DNA from: Dipteris shenzhenensis
Lineage: Eukaryota; Polypodiophyta; Polypodiopsida; Gleicheniales
Assembly: GCA_047967505.1 (NCBI GenBank)
Contig: CM106539.1
Length of the DNA: 64,000 nt
Reading direction: 5' to 3' (one strand)
The first letter of the stretch is position 1. Every line of letters starts with the position of its first letter. The notes below the pieces were generated by a model. That model did not search any database, was not told the origin of the DNA, and was given only the letters and a program-made list of their open reading frames with translations. A program made the translations under genes and the position numbers. Below, piece by piece: positions 1 to 10,443 of this stretch.

Positions 1-364
1 GGGGGGGTTAGAATATGGGTTGTGTGGCACAAACCCCTTCACAACGCATAAGCAGATATATGTGTGGCTAATAAGATATGTGTGGCTATTAAGATAAGCA
101 CCTATTTGAAGGAATAATGCCTCAAGTAGGCACTGTATGACACATGGACAAAGGAAAGACTAATCCCATAAGCATGAAGTGCTTGGGTATAGTTTAAAGT
201 ACTTATAGAGCATCTCTCATAATCTCACTAGTCTTTTTGGAGATCGAGAGATGCAGCGTAGCTGGGAGGAAGAGGGATTGGGAAACCTCTCTTCTTGGCT
301 TTAATTTTGGGCCACGTGTGTGGCCAACAATAGTTTTAAATCCCAAATCTTGATGCACGAGCAA

Positions 365-591
365 AAAGATCTTGAAATTTGGAGTAAGTTTCCTTTTTGG
401 ACTGCCTCAATCCGAGCTATGCATCAAAAGTTATGGGCCTTCAAAGTTTTGGCTATGTATATGTGGAAAGTAGAGGAAAAAAGGGGGCCAAAAAATAAAT
501 AAAATCCTCTTTTCTTCGAACATAACTTTTGATGCATAGCTCGGATTGAGGCAGTCCAAAAAGGAAACTTACTCCAAATTTCAAGATCTTT
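365..591. repeat. 71-bp perfect inverted repeat (hairpin)
   Basis: Arms 365-435 and 521-591 are exact reverse complements over 71 bases, with an 85-base spacer. Weaker similarity continues outward, with CCAAATCTT near both outer ends, so an element of about 340-620 is possible. A transcript would fold into a long perfect stem. It could be a foldback/MITE-type repeat or an inverted duplication. No protein gene is supported: the 60-codon ORF at 320-502 simply runs through the left arm. Confidence 0.85.
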
Positions 592-703
592 CTTGTCTTG
601 TGCTCAAATTTAAGATTTGGAAACAAATTAAAGGTCTATTTCAAGCTACAAAAATTTATAGACACATGTATGGGAATGATGATGCAAGACCCTTTAAAAG
701 AGG

Positions 704-765
704 TGTGTGTGTCTATGTGTATGTGGGTGTGGGTGTGGGTGTGTGTGTGTGCATACACTTACATG

Positions 766-826
<61 letters not shown>

Positions 827-933
827 CTACCCTTCACATCTCTTTTTCTCCCTTCTCTCTCTTTCTCTCCCAACATCGTCATTCCTCTCTCTCTCTCTCT
901 CTCTCTCCTATATATATATATATATATATATAT
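704..933. repeat. Compound microsatellite (GT)n-(CT)n-(TA)n
   Basis: GT-rich repeats (about 704-752), CT-rich repeats (769-826 and 885-907) and a TA run (911-933) follow one another. The Ser-Leu and Arg-Glu ORFs read across this stretch on both strands are products of the simple repeats. I see nothing else between 592 and 1330 except low-complexity flanks. Confidence 0.95.
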
Positions 934-1330
934 CTCAGCATTTTGATGGTTGGAAACAACTTGACACTTGAAAAAAACTTGCCACATGGCATTTTGATGA
1001 TTGAAATGCCACATGGTAGTTCTTTTAACTAGTATAAATTAAATTTTTTTGGGTGGTTGGTAAAAATATTTAAGAAGTAAAACTTACTTGGATTTATTTC
1101 AATTTGTAGGATCAAATGTATAGTCATGCTTTCCATTGGTAGGATCAAATGCATGCCTGCTGCCATGTGTCCCAAGGACACTGTCGAGTGTGGGAGATCC
1201 CCATTCCCCCATCTCCTAGTCATGCATACCTCTGTTGCCCGAAAAGGTCTTGGGAGGGATGAGAAAGAGAGGGGAACTCCAAACAATATATCCAAGGCCA
1301 CTAGGGCCACATTAAAGCTAATGGGATTAA

Positions 1331-1331
1331 T

Positions 1332-1390
<59 letters not shown>

Positions 1391-1505
1391 GGGGGGATGA
1401 GAGAGGAATGCAAGGAGGGAAGGGGGAGGAGAGAAACATAAAGGGGGGGGGGGAGTAGGAGGGGAGATTGGGGAGGAGGACTAGGAGGGGAGATTGGGGG
1501 GGGAG
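1331..1505. repeat. (GT)n-(GA)n-G-rich microsatellite, target site of Cop-1
   Basis: A GT run passes into a GA run and then poly-G tracts. Cop-1 inserted here: the last five bases, GGGAG (1501-1505), are repeated just after its 3' LTR (16548-16552), and the G-rich/GA sequence resumes there. Confidence 0.9.
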
Positions 1506-1858
1506 TGTTGAGATATCGAGCTCCACTCGAGATATGCCAGGGTGACTGTTGTGCATTTATGTCACCGACTTGTTAGCTGGAGATGCGGTTGGTACACCGC
1601 CCACGAATAATAGCTGGATGACAGCTATCCTTATCTACTATAGTTTGTGGCTCAGTTAGTATGCCACCTTAGTTAGTTGAGTTTGGTTTGAGACCCACAT
1701 ATAGGGTTCTTCTATTTCTTTGTACGAGAGTTCTTTTGGCTTACACATCTAAGAAGAGGAAAATTGTTTTCAGCCTCCACCTTTGTGTGTATTCCCCCAT
1801 TTGTGATTGTGAGAAAGCCGCAAGTGAGACTCCTTCCCTCTCTCCCACTATCTTCACA
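1506..1858 (+). repeat. Cop-1 5' LTR
   Basis: It starts TGTTGAGATATC and ends CTTCACA. It matches the 3' LTR over its full 353 bases with two differences I can see, near 1746 and 1761. ACATATAGGG around 1697-1706 is a possible TATA-type core promoter. Reverse-complement copies of this LTR occur at 22929-23281, 33622-33973, 37872-38220 and, truncated, at 42913-43075. Confidence 0.97.
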
Positions 1859-1871
1859 TGGTATCAGAGCC
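1859..1871 (+). other. Cop-1 primer binding site (initiator tRNA-Met)
   Basis: TGGTATCAGAGCC directly follows the LTR. It is the standard plant copia primer site, complementary to the 3' end of initiator tRNA-Met. The 466 bases up to the gag ATG at 2338 are untranslated leader; short ORFs there match nothing I recognise. Confidence 0.95.
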
Positions 1872-2337
1872 TTGTTCGTGGTAAGGAGCTCAAGAAAGCA
1901 AGCCAAGTTCGTGGTGTCCTGGTAAGAGGACCAGTGTTGCTTTCCTATTTCGAGTTTGGGAGCAAATCTCTGCAGGTAGCACAGCCAGAAGTGCAGGAGT
2001 GCACTGTTTCAGATTGAGACGCCCTTCGCGGTGCGGCCATTTCGGGGCCCGTTTTGAAGGCGGAAGTTCTTCGCAGGCACTCAGAAAAAGGCCCTGTTTT
2101 TTGCTGTGCGACCACTGCGCAGCTAGTCGGTGGAAAGGTGCCGTAGAAATTGCATCGTATGCCTGTGTGCAGAGATATTGGGAGTTGCAGATTCATGCCT
2201 GTTGCCTGTTGATGCAAAATCGTCAGTAGGAAGTGACAGTGTGGTGAAATACCACTTTCGTCAGTTTTGCAGATCTGCCCGTGTGAGGCAAAAAGTTGTG
2301 TTTTTTGCAGTGACAGAATATTTTGCAGTGTTCTGTA

Positions 2338-3594
2338 ATGGCATCTGATTCTCTTTCACAGATTGTCACTGAAAAGCTTGACAAGAACAACTTCCAGGCA
2401 TGGAAGTTTAGAATGACGAATTTCTTGATGGGAAAAGGCTATTGGGAATTCATTACAGGAAATGAAGAAGAACCTGTTCTTCCTAATGTTCCTAGTCAAC
2501 AGGAAATGCAGGCATTCAAAGGATGGCATGAGAGAGCCAGGAAAGTTATGTACTGGCTGTCTATCAGTATTTCGGACTCCATGATTGTGCATATTCAGGA
2601 TGCAAATACGCCAAAGGAGGCATGGGATACTTTGGCAAAAATGTATAGCACAAATACGCAAGCCAGGAAAATGCAACTCAAACAGGAGTTGCACAATGTG
2701 CAGAGAGAAAATTTGAGCATAAATGACTACCACATGAAAGTGAAGAAAATTGCAGATGCACTTGCTTCCATTGGGTCGCCAGTGGATGATGACGATTTGG
2801 TTTCTGTGACCTTGAATGGTCTAGGAAAGGATTATGCACAGTTCCGGACATCCATTGCCGTCCGTGAAAACTTTCCTGATTTTGAGGAGTTAATTGCTCT
2901 TCTAATTTCTGAAGAGCAGAGAAATGGGGGTGCATCTTCTTCAGCAGGAACTTCAAAAGAAACTGTCTTCTACTCAAATGCTGGCAGAGGTAGAGGCAGA
3001 GGTAGAGGAGGCCGATCTGCAGGCCGTGGTAGAAATCAAAATATGCAACAAACGCAAGAAAACCAGTCCTATGCAGGAGGACGTGGGAACTCTAGAGGCA
3101 GGGGGAGCCAAAGAGGCCGTGGTGGATGGCAGAGAGGCCAAAATGCAAACAGCAATATTGAATGCTACTATTGTGGCAAAATGGGTCATATGGCTAAGGA
3201 CTGCTATAAAAAGCAGAATGACATTATGAATGGAAAATTGCAGCAAGGCAATTATGCATCCTCTAGTAGACAGGGTGATGACAGAAATGAGCATTTGTTT
3301 ATGGTGCAGCATATGACAAATTCTGTAACAAGTGCAGAAGAAAGCAATGATGTGTGGTATGTTGACTCGGGTGCGTCAAACCACATGATAGGTCACGCTG
3401 AATGGATGCAGGATGCAAGAAAAATAAAAAAACCAGGATTTGTGGAGACTGGTGATGATACTGCACATCCTATTGTGCAGATTGGGAAAATTCCTTTGTC
3501 TATGCAGGATGGGAAAAAGAAATACTTGTCTGATGTATTTCATGTCCCGAACATCACCAAGAACCTGGTTTCTGTTGGTCAGATGGTTGAGTAG
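2338..3594 (+). pseudogene. Cop-1 gag and protease, ended by premature TAG
   Basis: This reading frame encodes capsid/nucleocapsid and the aspartic protease that processes the polyprotein. I chose the ATG at 2338 (MASDSL) rather than 2323 because the sister copies start there. The first 200 or so residues are the copia gag (UBN2-type) region. A Gly-Arg-rich stretch leads to a CCHC zinc knuckle (CYYCGKMGHMAKDC, 3163-3204, about residue 276) that binds RNA. The protease motif DSGASNH is at 3364-3384 (about residue 343). TAG at 3592-3594 replaces a Gln codon that Cop-2 has as CAG and Cop-3 as CAA; the frame continues beyond it. Confidence 0.92.
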
Positions 3595-5044
3595 GGCTTG
3601 CAGGTCAGATTTAATCCTCATGGATGCTTTGTTGAGGATATGAAAAATAATGGTCGCTTGATAGCAAAAGGAAAGAAGAAGGGCAGGATGTTTACGTTGG
3701 ATGCAGACATGCCTGAATTGAGTGCAGCAATGTTTGCACATGGGACCGGTGTAGTTGCAGATATTGATATCTGGCACAAACGCATTGGTCATGTTAATAT
3801 ACAGCGACTTAAATCAATGCAAGCCCAAAATATTGTTGCAGGATTGCCAAAATTCAAGGTTGCAGAAAATGCACAAGATTTGTGAAGCCTGTCAATTTGG
3901 GAAACAGGCAAGGAAACCTTTTCCTAGGCATGTTCAAGAGAGTAAAAAACCATTGGAATTAATCCACTCTGATGTGTGGACTACAAAAGCTGCATCTATT
4001 GGAGGCTGTAACTATTTTGTCACATTTATTGATGACTTCAGCAGAAAACTGTGGGTGTATTTTATGAAAAAGAAAAGTGAAGTGTTTGGGCACCTCAAAG
4101 CTTTCAAAGATATGGTTGAAAAAGAAACAGGCCTGCAAATAAAATGCCTAAGGTCAGATGGAGGGGGAGAGTACCTCTCAAATGAGTTTGCAAGATTCTT
4201 GCAAGAGCATGGTATAAAGCAGCAATATTCATGCAGTCATACCCCACAGCAAAATGGAATTGCAGAAAGAAAAAACAGGCATATTGGAGAGGTGTCTCGG
4301 GCTATGCTAAATGAAAAAGATCTACCAGATTATTATTGGGCTGAAGCAGTTGCTACTGCAGCCTATATAATGAACAGGACTCCCACTGCAGCAATACATG
4401 GCATGATGCCAGAGGAGATGTATACTGGTAGGAAACCAGATATTTCTCATTTGAAGATTTTTGGTTGCATTGCCTATGTCCATGTGCCAGATGAGTTGAG
4501 GTCCAAGTTGGATCCAAAAGCTGAGAAGTGCGTCTTTATTGGTTATTCTCTGCAGCAGAAAGGGTATAGATGCTATAACCCTTCTACACGTAAGTTCACA
4601 GTGAGCAGAGATGTTGTTTTTGATGAGATGAGCAGCTGGTATAAACCAGTAAATGTGATGATTGATGTAGATGCACAAAATGGTAATGCTGCACAGAATG
4701 CACAGCAGCAATCACAAAATATCAGTGGACCTGGAGTGTCCTCTACCAGTGGTTCACATACTTCGCCATGGACAGGCAGATTGAGATCAGGAGAATCCCC
4801 TCAAAGCAATGCAGATAGTGGTACGCAGGTATCACGAAAAGGAAAAGAGAAGGTAGATCAGCCCATGTTTGATGTGAATGCAGGTCACTCTTATGTGGAT
4901 GGTGAATCCAGTGGCTCAGAACAGAGCATTGATGATGAGTTGGGTATTCCTTCTGTTGTTACACCTGGAATAAGGAAGACCAGGGATGTTTTCAGAGCAC
5001 CTGGAAGTGAGCCTATTTTGTGCAGGTCTACCAGGGTTAGGTAT
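3595..5044 (+). pseudogene. Cop-1 GAG-pre-integrase and integrase, frameshifted
   Basis: After the TAG the same frame gives the zinc-binding pre-integrase region (H..H near 3776-3795, CEACQFG near 3885). Four A's at 3866-3869, where the sister copies have three, move the frame by one. Integrase then reads cleanly, with catalytic Asp 3971 (IHSDVW), Asp 4157 (LRSDGGGEY) and Glu 4265 (GIAERKN); the last two are 35 residues apart, the DD35E pattern. The chain runs into the hydrophilic IN-RT linker and stops at the Gyp-1 insertion point (RSTRVRY). The rest resumes at 14573. Confidence 0.92.
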
Positions 5045-6222
5045 TGTTGACTCTGTGCCAACATGAACTTATGAAGAATTGACTCTATGCCAACATGAAC
5101 TTATGAAGAAAGAGAAGGTGTTACAACTTTGTGTTACAACTTCTAGACACAACTTTATGTTACGACTTTGTGTAACAACTTTGTGTTGCAAGTTTGTGTT
5201 ACAAGTTTATGTTATGACTTTGTGTAACAACTTTGTGTTACATCTTCTACATGAAGAGAGAGAATGTGTTACGACTTTGTGACACAACTTTGTGTTACAA
5301 CTTTGTGATACAACTTTGTGTTACAACTTTGTGATACGACTTTGTGTTACATGCAGAGAGAGAAGCTCTCCAACTTGTATAAATACCCCATAATGGAATG
5401 AAGCCCTCACTCTTGGGGCATTGTGTTGAGTCTACATTGGTATTCCAAGCATTTGTCTCAAGTGTCCATGCTTCCTTGCACTGCACATCCAAAAGCATGT
5501 CCTAACCTTGCAACCCTTCTCCCCTCTCCTCCAACCCTGCAACCCACCCTCTCCCTCTCCTCCTCCCTCCTCCCTCCTCCTCCTCCCTCCTCCTCCTCCT
5601 CCTCCTCCTCCCTCCTCCTCCTCCTCCTCTCTCCTCCCTCTCCCTCCTCCTCTTCCCTCCTCCTCCTTCCTCGTCTCTCTCTTCCTTCACCCATGCTCTT
5701 ACACCTTCTTCCTCTCCCACTCCTATGCTTTCCTAAACCCTTAAACTCCATGATCTACGAGGGAGACGAGTTCTCCACCATGTACTCTACTCCGAACCTT
5801 GGACCCTCCTTCTAACCCTGGACTCCTTCGAAACCTTGGAACCCCCTTCTAAACCCTGGAACTCTTTCTAACCCTGAACTCTTTCTAAACCCTGGATCCT
5901 CCTTCTGAACCCTTGAACTCTTTCTAAACCCTGGAACCTCCTTCTGAACCCTTAAACTCCTCCTAAACCCTACAACCCCCAATGAAGGCGAAAGCCTTCA
6001 TTACCCCAACAACAATGGTTTACGTGCCTTTTACACATGCTTGCATTTTGTTTACTCACCACACTTAAGCCTACGTCTCTCACCGGAACACGACTTGAGG
6101 TCCCAAGCTACACATATACTACAACGACAAACCCAGTATATCTATAGGTGACAAAAATCCTCGGAACCCTGCAACATAGAATACCCAGCTCTTCCTACGA
6201 AAGCAGTAGGAAAGAGCCAACA
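5045..6222 (+). repeat. Gyp-1 5' LTR
   Basis: It begins TGTTGACTCTGTG and ends GAGCCAACA. Inside are a duplicated 32-base opening (5047-5110), a minisatellite of TTACAACTTTGTG-like units (about 5118-5350), a TATA box, a CTC/CCT microsatellite (about 5520-5690) and an array of AAACCCTGGAAC-like units (about 5805-5970). The ORFs across the CTC tract are low-complexity artefacts. Confidence 0.96.
5378..5385 (+). promoter_or_regulatory. Gyp-1 LTR TATA box
   Basis: TATAAATA followed by CCCC is a good RNA polymerase II TATA box in the 5' LTR. The identical sequence sits in the 3' LTR at 13724-13731. Transcription would start a few tens of bases downstream, defining the U3/R border. Confidence 0.7.
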
Positions 6223-6224
6223 TT

Positions 6225-6242
6225 TGGCGCCGTTGCCGGGGA
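6225..6242 (+). other. Gyp-1 primer binding site, Tat/Athila type
   Basis: TGGCGCCGTTGCCGGGGA lies two bases after the LTR end. This sequence, known as a tRNA-Asp-type primer site, is typical of plant Tat/Athila gypsy elements. The short gap between LTR and site is also usual in that group. Confidence 0.88.
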
Positions 6243-6423
6243 CGCTAGCATCTCAAGTAGCGAGTAAACATGCGTAGGTAGGTGTAAAAGCCACATGATG
6301 TACAATTAGGCTAGGTAGTGGACACGGTTGCGTAGAGCTTTCAATTACGATCATTTTACCTTTTTACAAAAAGGCAAACCGAGCTCTCCATAAAGAGTTA
6401 TGGCTCGAGAAGAGTTTAGGGTT

Positions 6424-6589
6424 AAACCCTAAACCTAAAATCCAAACCTATAAAAACCTACTCCACCCCCCCTCATTCTTCATCTTTCACTTTTTGCCTC
6501 CATTCTCTTCCTCCTTCCGAGCCCCACGCAAGACACTCCTCCCTCTCCATCGACCGCCCCCTTACTCCTATCCTCGCCATCATGTAAGT
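6424..6589 (+). promoter_or_regulatory. Telo-box / TATA / pyrimidine-tract cluster in Gyp-1 leader
   Basis: AAACCCTAAA (6424-6433) sits in the palindrome GTTTAGGGTTAAACCCTAAAC. TATAAAAA follows at 6449-6456, then a CT-rich stretch, and an ATG at 6582 that overlaps a consensus donor site (GTAAGT, 6584-6589). In plants this order is characteristic of promoters of ribosomal-protein and other translation genes. Its presence inside a retrotransposon leader suggests an internal or captured promoter, but no captured coding sequence follows, so this is inference. Confidence 0.4.
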
Positions 6590-6746
6590 GACATCGAGCC
6601 CTTCTCGCAGCGATGACCTAGCCTTCCACCCACCGTCCATTGTTCCGCGACAATCCCGTTACATCGAGAAAGACTTGGAGAGCGTCAGGTAACCACTTCG
6701 CCTTGCTTTTCAATTTCCGTCTTTTAGTTTTTTTTTGTTGCTCTTT

Positions 6747-8456
6747 TACCCCTCCCCCTCCACCACCATCTCCCCCTCTCCCCCTCCCCCTTCATCTCCC
6801 CCTCCCCCTCCACCACCACCTCCCCCTCTCCACCACCACCTCCCCCTCTCCCCCTCCCCCTCCACCTTCTGCCCCCTCCCCATCTCCCCCTCCCCCTCCA
6901 CTACCACCCCCCCTCTCCCCCTCCCCCTCCACTACCACCTCCCCCTCTCCACCACCACCTCCCCCTCTCCCCCTCCCCCTTCATCTCCACCCCCCCCTCT
7001 CCTCTCATCTCCCCCTCCCCCTCCCTCTTCATCCCCCCCTCCACCACCCCCCTCCCCCTCCCCCTTCATCTCCACCCCCCCCTCTCCTCTCATCTCCCCC
7101 TCCCCCTCCCTCTTCATCCCCCCCTCCACCACCCCCCTCCCCCTCCCCCTCCATCTCCACCTCCCCTCTCCCCCTCCCCCTCCACCCCCTCCCCCCTCCC
7201 CCTCTTTTCCCCCCCCTCCACCACCACCTCCCCCCTCCCCCTTCATCTCCCCCTCCCCCTCCCCCATCCCCCTCTCTCACCTTTCTCTCTCCCACCCCCT
7301 CTCTCTCTCACTCTCTCCTCTCTCCCCCTCATTCCCTCCCCCACCCCCTCTCTCTCTCACTCTCTCCTCTCTCCCCCTCATTCCCTCCCCCACCCCCTCT
7401 CTCTCTCACTCTCTCCTCTCTCCCCCTCATTCCCTCCCCCACCCCTTCTCTCTCTCTCCCCCTTACCCCCTTGCCCCCCATCCCCCTCTCTCCCCCTTAC
7501 CCCCCTCGCCCCCCATCCCCCTCTCTCATCCTTACCCCCCTCGTTCCCTCTCTGCGACCCCCCACCCCGCCCGCGGCGGCGCTCCGCAGAGCCGCCGCCC
7601 TGCGGCGACGCCCCCGCGCCGCCCCCGCCCGCAACCCAGCGGCGCACCGCGCCGCCCCCGCCCGCCGCCCCGCGCCCACCCCCGCGGCCATCCCCCGGCC
7701 GCCGCCCCACGGCGGCGTGCACCGCGCCACCCCCGCCCAGCCCACCGCTGCCCCGCGGCGGCGACCCCGCGCCGCACCTGCCCGCAACCCAGCGCCCCCT
7801 GCGCCACTCCCGCCCGCAACCCAGCGCCGCTCCCGCCCGCAACCCAGCGCCGCCCTCCCCTGCCCTCCCCCTTGCACGTCCCCGCCCCGCGCCCCGCACT
7901 CACCCTGCCCCCTCTCATCTCTCACCCCCCGCCCCCTCTCATCTCTCACCCCCTCGCCACCCCTCGTCCCCCCGCCCCGCCACCCCGCCCCTACCCCGCG
8001 CTGTCCCCGACCACCCCGCCCCTACCCCGCGCCGCCCCTGCGCGCCCCGCCCCGCCACCCTAGCCCTACCCCCGCTACCCCGCTACCCTACCCCGCGCCG
8101 CCCCTGCGCGCCCCGCCTCGCCACCCTAACCCTACCCCCGCTACCCCGCTCCCCGCCCCGCTCACCGCCCCGCGCCCCGCGCCCGCACGCCCCTTCCACC
8201 TCCCCTCACACCCCTCCCCCGCCCCCCGCGCGCCTCCCCCTCGCACGCCCCTCACCCCCCTGCGCCACTTCCCCGCCATTACCCCCCGCCCTCCCCCGTC
8301 GCATCCCCGCCCTCCCCCGCTCGCCACCTCCCCCGCCCTCCCCCCGCCCGCCACCCTCCGCGCACCCCCGTCCCGCCCCCGCACCACCTCGGGCAGCCCC
8401 CCAGGGCGCCGCCATGGGGCAGCCCCCCTCAGAACCAAAAAAAAAAAAAAAAAAAC
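6747..8456 (+). repeat. C-rich low-complexity leader of Gyp-1, ending in poly-A
   Basis: Units of CCCCTCCCCCT and CACCACC (6747-7270), CTCTCTC/CCCCCACCCC units (7270-7560) and a GC-rich, CpG-dense block (7560-8400) end in a run of A's (about 8438-8456). Long Pro/Ser/Ala ORFs exist in several frames on both strands, which is what such composition gives by chance. I do not call a gene. The GC content is far above that of the rest of the window. Confidence 0.85.
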
Positions 8457-8459
8457 AAA

Positions 8460-8835
8460 ACCTAACCTAAAACTAACCTCAGGTTAGTTACTAACTACGG
8501 TTAGGTTAGTCGATTAACCGTAGGTTAGTTAGTCCTAACTACAGTTAGGTTAGGTTAGTTAGGTTAGCATTAACTAGAGTTAGGTTAGGTTAGGGTAGGT
8601 TAGTTAACCCTAGGTTAGTTAGTTAACCTCAGTTCGATTAGTCACGTAGGTTAGGTTAGTAGTAACTACAGTTAGGTTAGTTTAGTTAACCCTCAGTTAG
8701 TTAGACTAGGTTCGGTTAGCTTACCCTCAGTTAGGTTAGACTAACTCTTTCGTTAGAACCTAACTGCAGTTGGTTTAACCTCCCAGTTACAGTAACTGGG
8801 AGGATCTAGGTTAGTTAGTCTAACTAGAGTCACTT
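8460..8835 (+). repeat. Degenerate GTTAGGTTAGT tandem repeats in Gyp-1 leader
   Basis: Irregular units of GGTTAG and GTTAGTTAG fill about 370 bases. They resemble telomeric arrays only loosely: spacing is irregular and the plant motif TTTAGGG is absent. From 8836 to the gag start at 9289 I see only unremarkable leader sequence. Confidence 0.75.
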
Positions 8836-9288
8836 GGTTTCAACCCCTCGGTTGGACTTAAAGTCCATTCACACCACCATTAGGACCCCCCCCAACGCCA
8901 AACTTACCCCTCCTTTAACCCCTCGAAACTCATCCGTTTGGGACCCAAATTGAACCCCGTTTGAACCCAGATTTCACACACGGAAACACCACGTTACGGG
9001 GTATTTTTCCAGCCCATTGCACACCATTTCGGCATCCCTAGCACACGTTCATTTGCGCCCCCGTGTGGGCCTCATTTTGCATTAATTCACTCGTATTTTC
9101 ACGCCGCGACCTCCGATTAACGATCCGTCTGCACCGGCACATTTCCCTACACACGTAGGACAATCCTAGGCACATTATTAACACGACGGTCCCTACACAC
9201 ACTAACACCACTCTAACCCTCCTAACAGCACCACCTCCACACCCACACTTGGGGTAGCGATACCCTTGGCAAATCATGCACCATCTGC

Positions 9289-10092
9289 ATGCAGTTACGT
9301 TCCGGCCAACGACTTCGACTCCAACGCTCGCCCAATCTGCAACTAACTCCACTGCAACAACCGCCCCCGCCAATCCTCTACCCCGAATCCCCCCCTGAGG
9401 TTCAACAACTTCCTTTAACTCCTCCACGCCCCAACATGGCTGGACGTCGTCCTGAGCATGATGGGGACATCGAGCTCGATGCCGAGGCTGACAACTTCTT
9501 CAATCGACGAAATCACAACAATCACGGCCGACGCCCCTTGGGAAAACTGGAACTTCCCAAATATAATGGTAGGGGAGACCCTGCTCGCTTCCTCCAACAT
9601 TTTGATGCCGCATGTCGAGCAGGTGGTGATCAATCCCATGAAACTAAGGTGGCTTGGTTTCCAATGGCCTTAACTGATGAGGCGTCAGAATGGTACCTTG
9701 ACCTTCTTGTGGAAGAACGTGCTATATGGGACCTACTTCAAACCGAATTCAAACGTTGCTTCCAAACGGAGAGGCTACAAGATGATCCCGCTCTCCAACT
9801 CAGCAAGATCGAACAAGGCCGGAGGGAAGATGTCCGCACATACCTGGGAAAGATGAAGAGATTGATCGCCAAATGTGACCCACACCCAGATGCAAAGTAC
9901 CTCACGGCATGGTTCATAGCAGGCCTCAGAAAGAAAATCCGCAAGGATATGAAAAAGATAAGTAGCTATGAAACATTCAGTGCTGCTCATGCGGCAGCCA
10001 TTGACATCGAAGATGGCATGACAGATTCAGACACTAGCAGTGATGATGCCAGATCAAATACACGAGATAAGCGCTCGAAAAAAGGTAAATGA
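9289..10092 (+). pseudogene. Gyp-1 gag (capsid part), 267 codons
   Basis: The product would be the structural capsid protein that packages the element's RNA. A basic, Pro-rich N terminus leads into a retrotransposon-gag domain at about residues 80-210: the opening KLELPKYNGRGDPARFLQHF, a conserved W..L.......W....F pattern, then ELL-type helices. A Ser/Asp-rich end follows. TGA at 10090-10092 interrupts a frame that continues into the zinc fingers, so the intact gag was longer. The true start may lie slightly downstream, at MAGRRP (9436). Confidence 0.85.
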
Positions 10093-10443
10093 AAGGACAC
10101 TGCTGAAACATCCAATGAAGATCGCCTCGAGGCCATGACCTTGAAGCTGAAAGAAGATATGATGCAGGCCATGGATCAAAAACTTCACTTGTCTCAGCCG
10201 CCAACTCAAACATATGCACGGCGAGAAAATGTCTGGTGCCCACACTGCTTGGCAAATCATACAGCAAATGAATGCCCAGTCCTAAGAGCAAGAACCACTG
10301 CACAAGCGAATCCACCGCCACGGTTGTGGTGCCATATCTGTGTCGTCGGCGGCCATGATGAGACCAGTTGCATCTTCAACATGCGCAACAATCCGCCTCA
10401 ACCACCACAATACCAAGCGGCACCCATGCTAGTATACAGGCAA
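10093..10443 (+). pseudogene. Gyp-1 gag zinc-binding tail
   Basis: In the same frame as gag but past its TGA, this carries two Cys/His clusters: WCPHCLANHTANECP (about 10233-10277) and WCHICVVGGHDETSC (about 10327-10371). Both resemble paired zinc knuckles that bind RNA. Coding similarity to gag stops near 10443, where the sequence jumps directly to the end of the RT domain in another frame. That jump marks the internal deletion that removed protease and most of RT. Confidence 0.75.

Noticed and set aside
320-502. 60-codon ORF at the window start
   Set aside because: Follows one arm of the inverted repeat and has no coding character of its own.
1859-1871. tRNA gene near the LTR
   Set aside because: Only the short primer-site complement is present; there is no A/B box or cloverleaf.
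2924-3229. 101-codon plus-strand ORF overlapping gag (also seen in Cop-2)
   Set aside because: Shifted-frame shadow of the gag Gly-Arg and zinc-knuckle region.
6640-8487. 615- and 442-codon proline/serine/alanine-rich ORFs and overlapping glycine/arginine-rich ORFs on the other strand
   Set aside because: They arise from CCCCTCCCCCT and GC-rich simple sequence that is open in several frames on both strands; no domain, and the stretch lies in the Gyp-1 leader.
8460-8835. Interstitial telomere array (GTTAGG-like)
   Set aside because: Units are irregular and do not match the plant TTTAGGG repeat; treated as a degenerate leader repeat.
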